DNA of 16,177 nt from CAZOHN01 sp964579325 (GTDB lineage: Bacteria > Pseudomonadota > Alphaproteobacteria > Rhodobacterales > Rhodobacteraceae): positions 1 through 16,177 of the forward strand of contig CAZOHN010000065.1 in assembly GCA_964579325.1 (NCBI GenBank), read 5' to 3'. The notes beneath the pieces were generated by a model that was given only the letters and a program-made list of their open reading frames with translations, had not been told where the DNA came from and searched no databases. A program made the position numbers and the translations under genes. Shown here in pieces: positions 1 through 8,299 of the stretch (position 1 is the first letter of the stretch; each line of letters starts with the position of its first letter).

Positions 1-788
1 TCGGAGCGGTGATCCACTTCGCCGGGAAGAAGGCGGTGGGGGAATCGGTCGAGAAGCCGCTCGACTACATCGACACCAACGTGGGCGGCCTGATCGCGCT
101 TTTGCAGGCGATGAAGGCGGCCGGAACGGGCCGGATCGTGTTCTCCTCGACCGCTACCGTCTACGGCACGCCCGAGACCTGGCCGATCCCCGAGACCGCG
201 GCCCTCTCCTATGCCTCGCCCTATGCCTATACCAAGCTCGCCTGCGAACAGATCCTGGAACAGGCCGCCGCCGCCGATCCCGGCCTCAAGGTCGCCACCT
301 TGCGCTACTTCAACCCCGTGGGCGCCCATGCCTCGGCGCTGATCGGCGAGGACCCCTACGGCATCCCCGACAACCTCGTGCCCTACATCGCCCAGGTCGC
401 CACCGGCGAGCGCGAGGCGCTGCGCGTCTGGGGCAACGACTACCCCACCCCCGACGGGACGGGCCTGCGCGACTACATCCACGTCGAGGACCTCGCCGAG
501 GGGCATGTGAAGGCGCTCGGCCATCTGGAAGCCTCCGGCGCGGGCTTCACGGTGAACCTCGGCACCGGCAAGGGCGCCTCGGTGATGGAGATGCTCGCCG
601 CCTATTCCCGCGCGGTGGGGCGCGAACTGCCCCATGTCGTCGCCCCGCGCCGGCCCGGCGACGTGCCGGTCCTCGTGGCCGACCCTGCGAAGGCCGAGGC
701 GCTTCTCGGCTTCCGCGCCACCCGCACGATCGACGCGATGTGCGCCTCGTCCTGGGCCTTCGTCAGCCGGCGGCGGAACGGGGGCTGA
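1..788 (+). CDS. galE: UDP-glucose 4-epimerase, 3' part (5' end outside window)
   Basis: This enzyme interconverts UDP-glucose and UDP-galactose in the cytoplasm with bound NAD, supplying galactose for surface glycans. The visible frame is already open at the left edge. It reads GAVIHFAGKKAVGES, which corresponds to a region about 75 residues into E. coli GalE, so the N-terminal NAD-binding Rossmann segment is missing from the window and the GTG at base 9 is not the true start. Visible family marks are the FSSTATVYG strand with the catalytic Ser/Thr, the YxxxK pair in SPYAYTKLACEQ (fragment residues about 72 and 76), RYFNPVGAH, and GTGLRDYIHVEDLAEGH. The C-terminus (DPAKAEALLGFRATRTIDAM) matches the usual GalE ending and looks intact. 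The next gene runs the other way after about 140 bases in which I see no gene. The call is secure as an extended-SDR sugar-nucleotide epimerase. Strict UDP-Glc/UDP-GlcNAc specificity cannot be read from the fragment. Confidence 0.93.
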   Translation, partial: GAVIHFAGKKAVGESVEKPLDYIDTNVGGLIALLQAMKAAGTGRIVFSSTATVYGTPETWPIPETAALSYASPYAYTKLACEQILEQAAAADPGLKVATLRYFNPVGAHASALIGEDPYGIPDNLVPYIAQVATGEREALRVWGNDYPTPDGTGLRDYIHVEDLAEGHVKALGHLEASGAGFTVNLGTGKGASVMEMLAAYSRAVGRELPHVVAPRRPGDVPVLVADPAKAEALLGFRATRTIDAMCASSWAFVSRRRNGG

Positions 789-927
789 GAGGCGCCGGAC
801 CGACTGTCGACCAATCCGACAAGGTGACGGATTACAGCGGCCCGAAACTGCCCGAAACCGGCCCTTTCGACCTGCACGGTCAACATTCTCGGGCATGATC
901 GGCGCGAGGGCTTGCCGTGGGGCGCGG

Positions 928-1608
928 TCAGTCGGGCGCCGCTTCGACCCGCTGCCCCCGCGGGTCGATCAGGAGCGCCGCCACCCAGCCCGCGACGAAG
1001 CCGCCGAGGTGGGTCTCCCAGGCGAGCTGGCCCGCCATCGCCCACCACAGCACCACGTTCATCAGCAGCAGCAGCAGCGCCGCCCGTGCCACCGGCCAGA
1101 GCGCCTCGCGGAAGGTGTAGCGGTCGACATAGGCCCAGGCGAGCACGCCCCCCGCCAGCCCGAACAGCGCCCCCGAGGCGCCGACCATCGGCTGCAGGCC
1201 GCTTGCGAGCAGCGCAAAGCCCCCCGCCCCGCCGAGAAGCGAGGCGATGTAGAGCATGAGGAACCCGCCCGCCCCCACCCGCTCGACCACCGCGCGGCCG
1301 AGCGACCAGAGCGTGATCATGTTGACGATCAGATGCACCACGCCGCCGTGCAGGAAGCCGTAGCTGAGGAACATCACCCAGGGCTGCGCGGGATAGTTCG
1401 GCCGCCAGCCGCGCAGCAGGCCCGGCCAGAACGCGCCGTAGTCGAGCGCGAGGGCCCGCAGCCGGGCAGTCCCGAGCAATCCGCGGTCGGCGAGCACCAG
1501 CACGCCCTCTACCGCGATGCACAGAACCAGTATGACCGCCACCGGCCAGAGCGCCGCCGGGGGAATTCTGGCGGGAGTTCTCTCTGATGCGTCGGGGGCG
1601 GGGCTCAT
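928..1608 (-). CDS. rhomboid-family intramembrane serine protease
   Basis: A multi-pass membrane protease of the GlpG/rhomboid family, expected to cut transmembrane segments within the inner membrane. Numbering from the ATG at 1608 (226 aa), the catalytic pair is Ser145 in MVGASGALFG and His200 in ETHLGGF. The oxyanion-hole region is present as H87, H92 and N96 (HGGVVHLIVNM), and a WR pair sits at 68-69 in the first loop. About six hydrophobic helices follow one another from residue 18 to 214. A longer reading from a TTG at 1644 adds 12 residues and has an AGGGGA about 10 bases upstream. I prefer the ATG because the extra residues are basic, low-complexity sequence, but the start is uncertain. 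The gene lies 75 bases behind the exosortase gene on the same strand and may be its last cotranscribed partner. The substrate is unknown. It could be a generic rhomboid or a sorting protease comparable to rhombosortase, and the sequence does not decide this. Confidence 0.9.
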   Translation of the reverse strand: MSPAPDASERTPARIPPAALWPVAVILVLCIAVEGVLVLADRGLLGTARLRALALDYGAFWPGLLRGWRPNYPAQPWVMFLSYGFLHGGVVHLIVNMITLWSLGRAVVERVGAGGFLMLYIASLLGGAGGFALLASGLQPMVGASGALFGLAGGVLAWAYVDRYTFREALWPVARAALLLLLMNVVLWWAMAGQLAWETHLGGFVAGWVAALLIDPRGQRVEAAPD

Positions 1609-1676
1609 GCTGCGACGATGCCGCGCGCCGGCCTGCCGCTGCAAGCCCCGGCAGTCCCCTGGGCGCGCGGGATCAG

Positions 1677-1698
1677 GGCTCGATCACGGCTCGATCAC
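1677..1698. repeat. 11-bp perfect tandem duplication at the exosortase stop codon
   Basis: GGCTCGATCAC occurs twice back to back. The copies straddle the end of the exosortase gene, which terminates VIEP-TGA. Removing one copy would still leave VIEP followed by TGA, so the duplication appears neutral for the protein. It probably arose by replication slippage. Confidence 0.85.
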
Positions 1699-3294
1699 GT
1701 CGGGCACGAAGCGCGGCAGGCGCGGCAGGACCTCGACCATCATCCGCTCGATCCGCGCTTCGGCGTCGGCCTCGCTCTCGCCCGAGCCGATCGGGGTCAC
1801 GAAGCGCACGATCGCCCCGTCGGAGCGGCCCATGGTGAAGGTGTCCCACATCACGCTGAGCTTGGCGCGGAAGTCGTTGGTGATGCGTTTGCCGCGCTGC
1901 TCGAACCAGTAGTAGACGAGCTGCTTGTCGAAGCCCTTCTGGATCACCGCCCGGTTCACCTCGAAGGTACCGTAGACGGTGTCGGGGAAATTCATCTGCC
2001 GGGTCTCGAAGCTGAAGATCTCCCAGCCGCCCGCCGGCAGGCAGACCTCGGGGGAATGGATACCCTCGCCCTCGGTCTGCTTGGCGTAGAAGGCCGAGAA
2101 GAAGTTCACCACCTGCGCCTCGCCCGAAGCGCGGTAGGTGGCGTTGATGTAGTCGTCGGCGCCCAGCACCCGTTCGGTCGCGGCCTCGAGGGGGACATGC
2201 ACGCCGCCCCAGTCGCCCATGTTGCGGGGGAAGAGCATGAAGCTGTCGCGCGACACCGGCTCGGGCGCGGGCGGCTGCACCAGCACCCATGTCGCCGTGA
2301 CCACAAGCGTGATCGCCACCGCCACCGCGCCCGCGACGCTTGCGCGGATTTCCACGAGGCGGGCGGCGATGCCGCCGAAGCCCTGGAAGTCGAGGTCGAT
2401 CGCCTGGGCGAGGGGCAGCGGGTTGGGGGTGAGCCGCTGCAGCGCGATCGCCATGATGAAGAGGATGGCGATGCAGGCGCCGAAGATCACCCAGCCCTCG
2501 AAGAAGTGCAGGAAGCCTTCCGCGTGCTCGATCCCGCGCCAGTTCACCATCACTCCGATCACCCCGATGCGGAACGAGTTCATCAGCACCGTGAGCGGCG
2601 CCGCGGCGATCAGGAGCACCAGCTTGTGCCACAAGGGGCCGCGGTAGAGGATCGCGAAGAGGTAGGAGAACGACAGGATCGGGAACAGGTAGCGCAGGCC
2701 CGAACAGGCCTCGGCGACCTGCAGTTTGTAGACGCCGAGGTCTATGATGTTGCCCTCGAGATAGACCGGAATCCCGGCCATCGCGACGAACCAGACCCCG
2801 ATCTCGGACGAGACGCCCTGCAGGAAAATGGTGAGTTTCCAGTAGAGAAACTGCGGCAGCGGCAGCATGAACACCAGGTGCACCACGCCGAGCTGGTGCT
2901 TCATGCCGCGCTCCCAGCCGAACACCGTCATCACCACGCCGCCCACCCAGATGATGAAGGCGTAGGTCACGATGTCGGCAACCTGCATGATGTTGCCCAT
3001 GATCGCCACGCCAAGCGCCAGCACGATGATCGCCACGCCCGGCCAGCGGTCGTGCACGACCGGTTTCACCGGCTCCATCCGGCGCATCTCGCGCAGGAAG
3101 AGATAAAGCGAAATCAAGGGGATGAGGGGGCCGTGGCTGTATTCGGGCGTCGACCAGGCGCGGGCCAGCGAGACAAAGCCCAGCCAGAACACCGGCACCG
3201 CCGCGAGCATCAGGAGCACGAACAGCCCAAGTCCCGGGAGGTTGATGCGCTGCAGCGCCGGCAGGGCGGGGGATTGGTGTTGGCTCGCGTCCAC
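1684..3294 (-). CDS. xrtD: exosortase fused to EpsI domain (XrtD-like)
   Basis: An inner-membrane cysteine transpeptidase/protease of the exosortase (EpsH) family. Such enzymes cleave a short C-terminal sorting tag (VPLPA-CTERM for the XrtD class) and are thought to attach the protein to surface glycan. Residues about 20-290 form the multi-pass exosortase domain with the expected catalytic trio: Cys197 in EACSGLR, Arg242 in NSFRIG and His263 in FLHFFEGW. A further membrane segment near 318-340 is followed by an EpsI (DUF3485) domain at about 350-536, marked by MGDWGG, GADDYINATY and IHSPEVCLPAGGW. The 536-aa length and this fusion fit the XrtD class. The start is GTG at 3294, with AGAGGA 10 bases upstream. 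The gene follows the beta-barrel gene after a 163-base gap on the same strand. No protein with a VPLPA-type tail is visible in this window, so substrates must be encoded elsewhere. The exosortase call is secure; the subclass letter is an inference from the fusion and length. Confidence 0.85.
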   Translation of the reverse strand: MDASQHQSPALPALQRINLPGLGLFVLLMLAAVPVFWLGFVSLARAWSTPEYSHGPLIPLISLYLFLREMRRMEPVKPVVHDRWPGVAIIVLALGVAIMGNIMQVADIVTYAFIIWVGGVVMTVFGWERGMKHQLGVVHLVFMLPLPQFLYWKLTIFLQGVSSEIGVWFVAMAGIPVYLEGNIIDLGVYKLQVAEACSGLRYLFPILSFSYLFAILYRGPLWHKLVLLIAAAPLTVLMNSFRIGVIGVMVNWRGIEHAEGFLHFFEGWVIFGACIAILFIMAIALQRLTPNPLPLAQAIDLDFQGFGGIAARLVEIRASVAGAVAVAITLVVTATWVLVQPPAPEPVSRDSFMLFPRNMGDWGGVHVPLEAATERVLGADDYINATYRASGEAQVVNFFSAFYAKQTEGEGIHSPEVCLPAGGWEIFSFETRQMNFPDTVYGTFEVNRAVIQKGFDKQLVYYWFEQRGKRITNDFRAKLSVMWDTFTMGRSDGAIVRFVTPIGSGESEADAEARIERMMVEVLPRLPRFVPDVIEP

Positions 3295-3457
3295 GTCCGT
3301 CTAATCCTCTTGCGGGCCTCACCGCCCTCAAACCGGACCCGGCTCCTCCCGCCGGGTCGAGGCGTTCTAGCAGAAAGCAATAATCGAGGCGAGAGAAAGG
3401 CTCGCAGTCACCGGTCACGAGAGGCGGAGCGGCGCTCCCCCCCCATGCGGATCCTCG

Positions 3458-4993
3458 TCAGGGTCGGATGTCGAAGGTCTTCTGCAGTCCCAGCGAGACG
3501 GTGTTGCCATAGCGTCCCGCGGCCCCGGTGTCGGTCCGGGCGCTGTAGGCATAGCTCGCCACGAGCGACCAGTCCTCGACGAGCAGCCGGCTGTAGCTCA
3601 TGTCGATGTCGACGCGCTCCTCGCTGGAGCTGCCGCCCGGGCCCGAGATCTCCAGCTCGGAGATGTCGAAGCCCGCCCGGAGGCTGTCGCGCGGGCTGAG
3701 CTGCCGCACGAGGTCGAGCCCGACGCTGGTGCGGCGGCGGTCCTGCCCGGCGGGGTCGAGCGCCTCGAGGTTGGTCAGGCCGACATTCAGCGCAAGCGCG
3801 GTGGTGGGCGTCAGCTCGCGCGACCAGTTCGCGCTGAACCGCGTGTCGACGATGGCCTCGTCGTCGTCGGTGCTGCGCACCTCCTGGCTCAGCCGCGCGC
3901 CGATCCGGCCGTTCTTCAGCGGCTGGTCGTAGGAGAGCTGTGCCAGCGCCCGGAAGTCGAGGTCCTCGCTGCGGCCGAGGCCCACCGCGAACGAGAGCGC
4001 CGCGTCGTTGGCAAGCGTCATCTCCCGGGTCACCCGGAGATCGTCGCGGTTGCCGTTCTGGTCGATGTCGCGCGAGACCTCGGCCGAAAGCGTGCCGTTC
4101 GGCATGTCGCGCACCAGCGCGAAGTCGAAGCCCGTGCCCTCGCGCAGGCTGTCGCCCGAGAGCCGCTCGGTCTCGACCCGATCCTGCGTGATGTCGGCCT
4201 CGAGCGTCAGCACCGGGCTCAGCGCGAAGCTGCCGCCGACACCGGCCTTCGTCGTGGTGCGGCGGGTCTCGTCGGCGTCCTGGTCCTCGAAGACCGTCTG
4301 GCTGGCGGTGATGCGCAGCGTGATCCGCGGGTCGATCCGGAACCGCACCAGGGCGGAGACTTCCGTCTCCTCGCTGTCGGTCAGCTCGGGGTCGGTGGTA
4401 TCGGCATAGCTCCGCTCGCGCCGCGAGGCGTCAATCCGGAAGCCGAAGGGCGCCTCGAGCCCGGTCTCGAAGCCGAAGCCGTAGCGCAGGTCCTCGCGGA
4501 AGCCGCCCGAGAAGGTGATGACGGGGTCGTCGTCGTCGATTCCGTCGCCGTCGAGATCGAGCGAGAAGTTCCGGTCGTCGAGGTCGCTCTCGCGGTAGGT
4601 CGCGAAGGCGTCGAAGCGGGCATTGGCGCCGGTCAGGGCGTAGCTCAGCCGCAGGAGCGGATCGGAGATTCCGTCGCGTCCGACCTCTTCGTCGGTGTCA
4701 AAGGCACCGCTGGCCGAAAACCGCAGGGCCTGGGTCCGGGTCACGCTCGAGAAGCCCAGGTCGATTCCGGCCCGCAGCGCGGCCTCGGCCGGGCCGGGGT
4801 CGGCCACCAGGTCGGGGTTGTCGCGCCAGACCACCGAGGGGCTGAGGGTCAGGCGCAGCCGGAGGCCGCCCTCCTCTTCCTGCGCCAGCGCGACCGGAAT
4901 GCCCCCCGCGAGCCCCGTCGCGAGGACAACGCCCAGGACGAGGGCCGCAGGGCGGATGCCGGAGCTGAGGCGGAGGGCCTGGCGCAGGGGCAT
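3458..4993 (-). CDS. outer-membrane beta-barrel protein of the export locus
   Basis: A 511-residue secreted protein with a clear signal peptide (hydrophobic residues about 15-37, likely cut after PVALA before QEEEGG). The rest is dominated by alternating polar/hydrophobic strands with aromatic girdles and Asp/Arg-rich turns (for example LRLRLTLSPSVVW, ARFDAFATYRES, LVASYAYSAR), ending near VSLGLQKTF with a terminal aromatic typical of outer-membrane barrels. I see no enzyme motif. An acidic stretch DLDGDGIDDDD at 146-156 resembles a calcium-binding loop. The gene starts 4 bases after the stop of the polysaccharide export gene, so the two are almost certainly translated together. That spacing suggests the barrel is the outer-membrane pore for the export protein. 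It may also be a distant counterpart of the outer-membrane proteins found in XrtA/PEP-CTERM loci (TIGR03016 type). The barrel class is well supported; the pore role is inference. Confidence 0.8.
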   Translation of the reverse strand: MPLRQALRLSSGIRPAALVLGVVLATGLAGGIPVALAQEEEGGLRLRLTLSPSVVWRDNPDLVADPGPAEAALRAGIDLGFSSVTRTQALRFSASGAFDTDEEVGRDGISDPLLRLSYALTGANARFDAFATYRESDLDDRNFSLDLDGDGIDDDDPVITFSGGFREDLRYGFGFETGLEAPFGFRIDASRRERSYADTTDPELTDSEETEVSALVRFRIDPRITLRITASQTVFEDQDADETRRTTTKAGVGGSFALSPVLTLEADITQDRVETERLSGDSLREGTGFDFALVRDMPNGTLSAEVSRDIDQNGNRDDLRVTREMTLANDAALSFAVGLGRSEDLDFRALAQLSYDQPLKNGRIGARLSQEVRSTDDDEAIVDTRFSANWSRELTPTTALALNVGLTNLEALDPAGQDRRRTSVGLDLVRQLSPRDSLRAGFDISELEISGPGGSSSEERVDIDMSYSRLLVEDWSLVASYAYSARTDTGAAGRYGNTVSLGLQKTFDIRP

Positions 4994-4997
4994 CGGC

Positions 4998-5627
4998 CTA
5001 CTCGAACAACCTCCGCTGCGGCGCGAGGATCACGTCCCCGTTCTGCAGCGTCACGTCACGGAAGGTCGAGGTGCCGTTGGCGACCGCGCGGTAGTCGATG
5101 GTGTAGACCGACTGGTCGGGGCGGCGCAGCTGGACGCGCTTTTCGGCGGCGAAGTTCGAGAACCCGCCCGATTGCGCCAGCGCCTGCAGGAAGGTCGTGC
5201 CGGGGGCGACGTCCTTCTTGCCGGGGGCGGCGAACTCGCCCACGAAATAGACGCTGATCGTGGCCGCCGCGCGCGACACCGCCGCCGCGGCCGGCGCCTG
5301 CGGCAGCGTCGGGATCGAGACGAAGACGTTGGGCGTGTTGGCGAAGTTCGACGCGATGCCCTGCGCGAGCGCGGACTGCACGTCGGGGATGCTCAGCCCG
5401 CCCGCCTGCACGGTGCCCGCGAAGGGAAAGCTGATCCGGCCGTCGGGCAGCACGATGACATCGCGGTTCAGCGACGGATCCTCGAATACCTCGACCCGGA
5501 GCGTGTCGCCGGGGCGGATGCGGTAGCTGTCCTGGGCCAGGGCGCCGGAGGCGAATGTGGCGGCGAATCCGGCGACGGTGACGGCTGCCGCGACCAGCAT
5601 CCGGAACGCCGCGAAAAAGGTCTTCAT
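4998..5627 (-). CDS. polysaccharide biosynthesis/export (OPX, Wza-family) protein
   Basis: A periplasmic outer-membrane export protein of the Poly_export/SLBB family, which forms the channel for capsule or exopolysaccharide. With the ATG at 5627 it has 209 residues: a signal peptide (1-31, cut after GALA before QDSYRI), a Poly_export domain at about 33-107 (YRIRPGDTLRVEVFEDPSLN, VLPDGRISFPFAG, QSALAQGI) and one SLBB domain at about 124-175 (VYFVGEFAAPGKKDVAPG, FLQALAQSGG). It ends soon after NGDVILAPQRRLFE. The ATG is chosen because AGAGGG lies 8 bases upstream; a GTG at 5660 is the only longer alternative. The mature protein has no cysteine, hence no lipobox, and no C-terminal amphipathic helix like that by which E. 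coli Wza spans the outer membrane. It therefore probably needs the beta-barrel encoded 4 bases downstream. It is the first gene after the 179-base gap following the TPR gene. Confidence 0.92.
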   Translation of the reverse strand: MKTFFAAFRMLVAAAVTVAGFAATFASGALAQDSYRIRPGDTLRVEVFEDPSLNRDVIVLPDGRISFPFAGTVQAGGLSIPDVQSALAQGIASNFANTPNVFVSIPTLPQAPAAAAVSRAAATISVYFVGEFAAPGKKDVAPGTTFLQALAQSGGFSNFAAEKRVQLRRPDQSVYTIDYRAVANGTSTFRDVTLQNGDVILAPQRRLFE

Positions 5628-5707
5628 GGTCAGAGCCCTCTTGTCATGCCCCACTTGCACATGAGTTTTGCCCTGTGCGGCGCTGGAACGAAAGGCTTAA
5701 TCGTACA

Positions 5708-5729
5708 GGCCCCGCCGCGGGCCGGGGCC
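5708..5729 (-). terminator. GC-rich hairpin between TPR and export genes
   Basis: GGCCCCG and CGGGGCC form a perfect 7-bp stem around an 8-base loop, about 80 bases past the TPR stop and about 80 bases before the export-gene start. No T-run follows on either strand, so a classical intrinsic terminator is not supported. It could be a weak terminator or processing site that lowers downstream expression. The gap otherwise holds no recognisable gene. Confidence 0.3.
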
Positions 5730-5806
5730 ATGTGCCCTGGCCGCTACGCTCGCGGGGTCCGGCAAAGGGAGGTCCGGGCGCGCGCCTGGCCACGCACCCC
5801 GGGGCC

Positions 5807-8251
5807 TTACTCCACGTCCTCGGCCTTCAGCTTCTCGATCTCGGCGCGCGCGATGCCGATCTGCGGCCGGGTGTCGATCGCACCGGCGAGGCTGACCGCC
5901 TTCTCGAACTGCACGAGCGCCTCGGCCTTGCGGTCGAGCGCCAGGTAGGCCGCACCCAGGTGGTACTGCACCAGCGCGTCCTCCGGCAGCCCCGCCGCAG
6001 CCTTCTCGAGATAGCCCGCCGCCTCGGCGTGTTCGCCCCGGCGGTGCAGGATCCAGCCATAGGTATCGGCCAGCGCCGGGACCTCGGTGCTGCGCAGCCG
6101 CCGGCCGATGGCATAGGCGCGCTCGAGGCTCTCGGGGTCGTCGCGCCAGGTCGACAGCAGGCTCGCGAGGTTGTTGGCGACGATCACGGAGGTCGAATCC
6201 CGCGCGTAGAGCGCCTCGTAGATCGCGATCGCGCCATCGATGTCGGCGCGGCGCTCGAGGTAGGAGGCCTTGGCCCACAAGAGGTCGGGCGCGTCCGGGG
6301 TGGCGACGAGCCCCTCGTCGATCGCGGCTTCGGCTTCGTCGGACCGGCCCTGCGAGGCGAGGATCCGGGCGAGCTGGAGCCGGACCTGCGGCGCCTGCGG
6401 CGCGGCGGCCGTGAGCGCGCGGTAGTCCTCCTCGGCGCCGGGCAGGTCGCCGGCCGCGGCGCGCACCGCGGCGCGCATGAAGCGCAGGTTGGGATTGTCG
6501 GGCTGCTCGGCGGCCAGTTCCTCGGCCGCGGCCAGCGCACCGGCGGCATCGCCCGCGCCGAGCCGGGCGCGGATCGCCGCGATCCGGGCACCGACATCAC
6601 CCTCGACAGCCAGCCCATCGAGGAAAGCGATCGCCTCGTCGGTGCCGCCGGTCCGGGCGAGGAGCTCCGCCTCGAGCAGGTCCGCGGTCCGGCGCGCCGT
6701 ATCGGCCGTGCTCCGGCGCAGGGTGTCGATCACCTGGCGGGCGCGGGCCTGGTCTTCCATGGCGAGGTAGAGCTGGCCGAGCTGGGTCAGGAGTTCCTCG
6801 TTGCCCGGCGCGATGCGCAGCGCGGCGATCAGCGTGTCCTCGGCCGGCTGGAAGCGCTCCTCGCCGATCAGCAGCCGCGCGTAGCGGATCGATTCCTCCG
6901 GTGCCGCGCCCGAGGCCTCGACCGCCAGCGACAGGAAGTCGCGCGCAAGCTCGTGGCTGCCGCCGCGGGAATAGGCCTCGGCCATCAGCGTCATCGCCTC
7001 GGCGTCGCGCGGGGCCTGGTCGAGCGCGGTCCTGAGCGTGGCGACCGCGCCGTCCACGTCGTCGGCGGTGATCTGCCAGACCGCCTGCATCTTCAGCGCG
7101 TCAACCTGGCTGCGGTCCTCGGCCAGCACTTCCTCGACGAGGCGGCGGGCACCGACCTCGTTGCCGGTCGCGCCGAGCATCTTGGCCAGCGCGATCTTGA
7201 TCCGCCGGGTCTCCTCGCCGGCGGGAGCCCCCTCCAGCGCCGCCTCGACCGCAGCGATCGCCTCATCGCGCCGCCCGAGCTCGAAGTCGACCCCGGCGCG
7301 CACCGCGCGCAGGCCCCGCGTATCGCCGCCGGCCGCCTCGCGCGCGGCAATCCCGGTGTCCAGCTCGGCAATCGCCGCCTCGGGGCCACGGAGCTGCAGC
7401 ACGAACCGGACCAGCGCGAGATAGGCGGCCGGTTCCTCGGCCGCCGGGTCCGCGCCCTCGCGCAGGACCGCCTCGGCCTCGTCCCGCTGGCCGCGCGAGA
7501 GATAGAAGCGCAGGAGCGTGGCGCGGGCCGCCTCGTCCTCGGAGTTGAGCGCGACCATCGCCTTCAGCTCCGCCTCGACGCCGTCCATGTTGCCGGTCTC
7601 GGCGAGAATCGCGATGCGGGTGGCGCGGGCCTCGTCGTTGTCGGGCTCGGCCGCGAGGGTCCGGTCGATCTCGGCCAGCGCGGCGTCCAAATCGCGGTCC
7701 TGCAGGTATCCGTCCACGATCACCCGGCGCAGGATAGGGCTGTCGGGCATGTCCTCGCGCAGCGCGAGCGCCGCCTTCAGCGCCTCGCCCCGCGCGGCGG
7801 CATCCTCGGCCAGCACGGCGGCGCGATACTTCAGCCCCACGTCGATCGCCTTGACCGCCGCCTCGGCGGGTGCGGCGGCCACCGCTGCGGCGCCGTGGCG
7901 GTCGAATTCCTCCCAGTTCTGGCTCTCGAAGGCCATCTGCGCGAGCTCGATCAGCGCCGGCCCGTCGTCGGGGTACTGCTCGACCAGGCGCAGGTAGTGC
8001 CCGTAGGCGCCGCGCGTGTCGCCGCGGCTCGACAGGACCTCGGCATAGGTCCGGCGCGCCTCGCGGTGGCGGCCGTTCAGGTTGAACACGTTGCGGAACT
8101 CGACGAGCGCCTTGTCCGTCTCACCGGTCTCGAGAAGCTGCATGCCGCTCTGGAAATGTTTCTCGGCCCGCTCCTCGGCGGAATCGCAGGCGGCGAGGCC
8201 GGCAACGAGGACAAGGGCGAGGGCGAGGCGGAACAGGGGGGGACGGGGCAA
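5807..8251 (-). CDS. PrsT-like tetratricopeptide-repeat lipoprotein
   Basis: A large repeat protein of about 814 residues made almost entirely of helical TPR units, recognisable by repeated A-x-x-x-Y/F and alternating-helix patterns such as KALVEFRNVFNLNGRHREA and EALVQFEKAVSLAG. From the TTG at 8251 the N-terminus is MPRPPLFRLALALVLVAGLAAC. This is an ideal lipoprotein signal with the acylated Cys at 22, so the protein is probably anchored in the outer membrane facing the periplasm. I chose this TTG because CGAGG lies 7 bases upstream and it gives a normal-length signal; a TTG at 8296 would add 15 polar residues and has no clear ribosome site. Length, lipobox and the opening repeat (EKHFQSGMQLLETGETDKAL) resemble PrsT of XrtA/PEP-CTERM loci. 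Its role there is not established biochemically; a scaffold linking export and sorting parts is a reasonable inference. It leads the minus-strand block and is divergent from the FrhB-like gene. Confidence 0.88.
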   Translation of the reverse strand: MPRPPLFRLALALVLVAGLAACDSAEERAEKHFQSGMQLLETGETDKALVEFRNVFNLNGRHREARRTYAEVLSSRGDTRGAYGHYLRLVEQYPDDGPALIELAQMAFESQNWEEFDRHGAAAVAAAPAEAAVKAIDVGLKYRAAVLAEDAAARGEALKAALALREDMPDSPILRRVIVDGYLQDRDLDAALAEIDRTLAAEPDNDEARATRIAILAETGNMDGVEAELKAMVALNSEDEAARATLLRFYLSRGQRDEAEAVLREGADPAAEEPAAYLALVRFVLQLRGPEAAIAELDTGIAAREAAGGDTRGLRAVRAGVDFELGRRDEAIAAVEAALEGAPAGEETRRIKIALAKMLGATGNEVGARRLVEEVLAEDRSQVDALKMQAVWQITADDVDGAVATLRTALDQAPRDAEAMTLMAEAYSRGGSHELARDFLSLAVEASGAAPEESIRYARLLIGEERFQPAEDTLIAALRIAPGNEELLTQLGQLYLAMEDQARARQVIDTLRRSTADTARRTADLLEAELLARTGGTDEAIAFLDGLAVEGDVGARIAAIRARLGAGDAAGALAAAEELAAEQPDNPNLRFMRAAVRAAAGDLPGAEEDYRALTAAAPQAPQVRLQLARILASQGRSDEAEAAIDEGLVATPDAPDLLWAKASYLERRADIDGAIAIYEALYARDSTSVIVANNLASLLSTWRDDPESLERAYAIGRRLRSTEVPALADTYGWILHRRGEHAEAAGYLEKAAAGLPEDALVQYHLGAAYLALDRKAEALVQFEKAVSLAGAIDTRPQIGIARAEIEKLKAEDVE

Positions 8252-8299
8252 GGCAGGACCTCGGATATCGCGGTTGTGTTCTTCGGTTCGCAACAAAGT

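Noticed and set aside
1618..3699. Long plus-strand open frame (693 codons) opposite the exosortase gene
   Set aside because: It is an antisense shadow of the exosortase, with extreme His/Asp/Arg content and no family signature.
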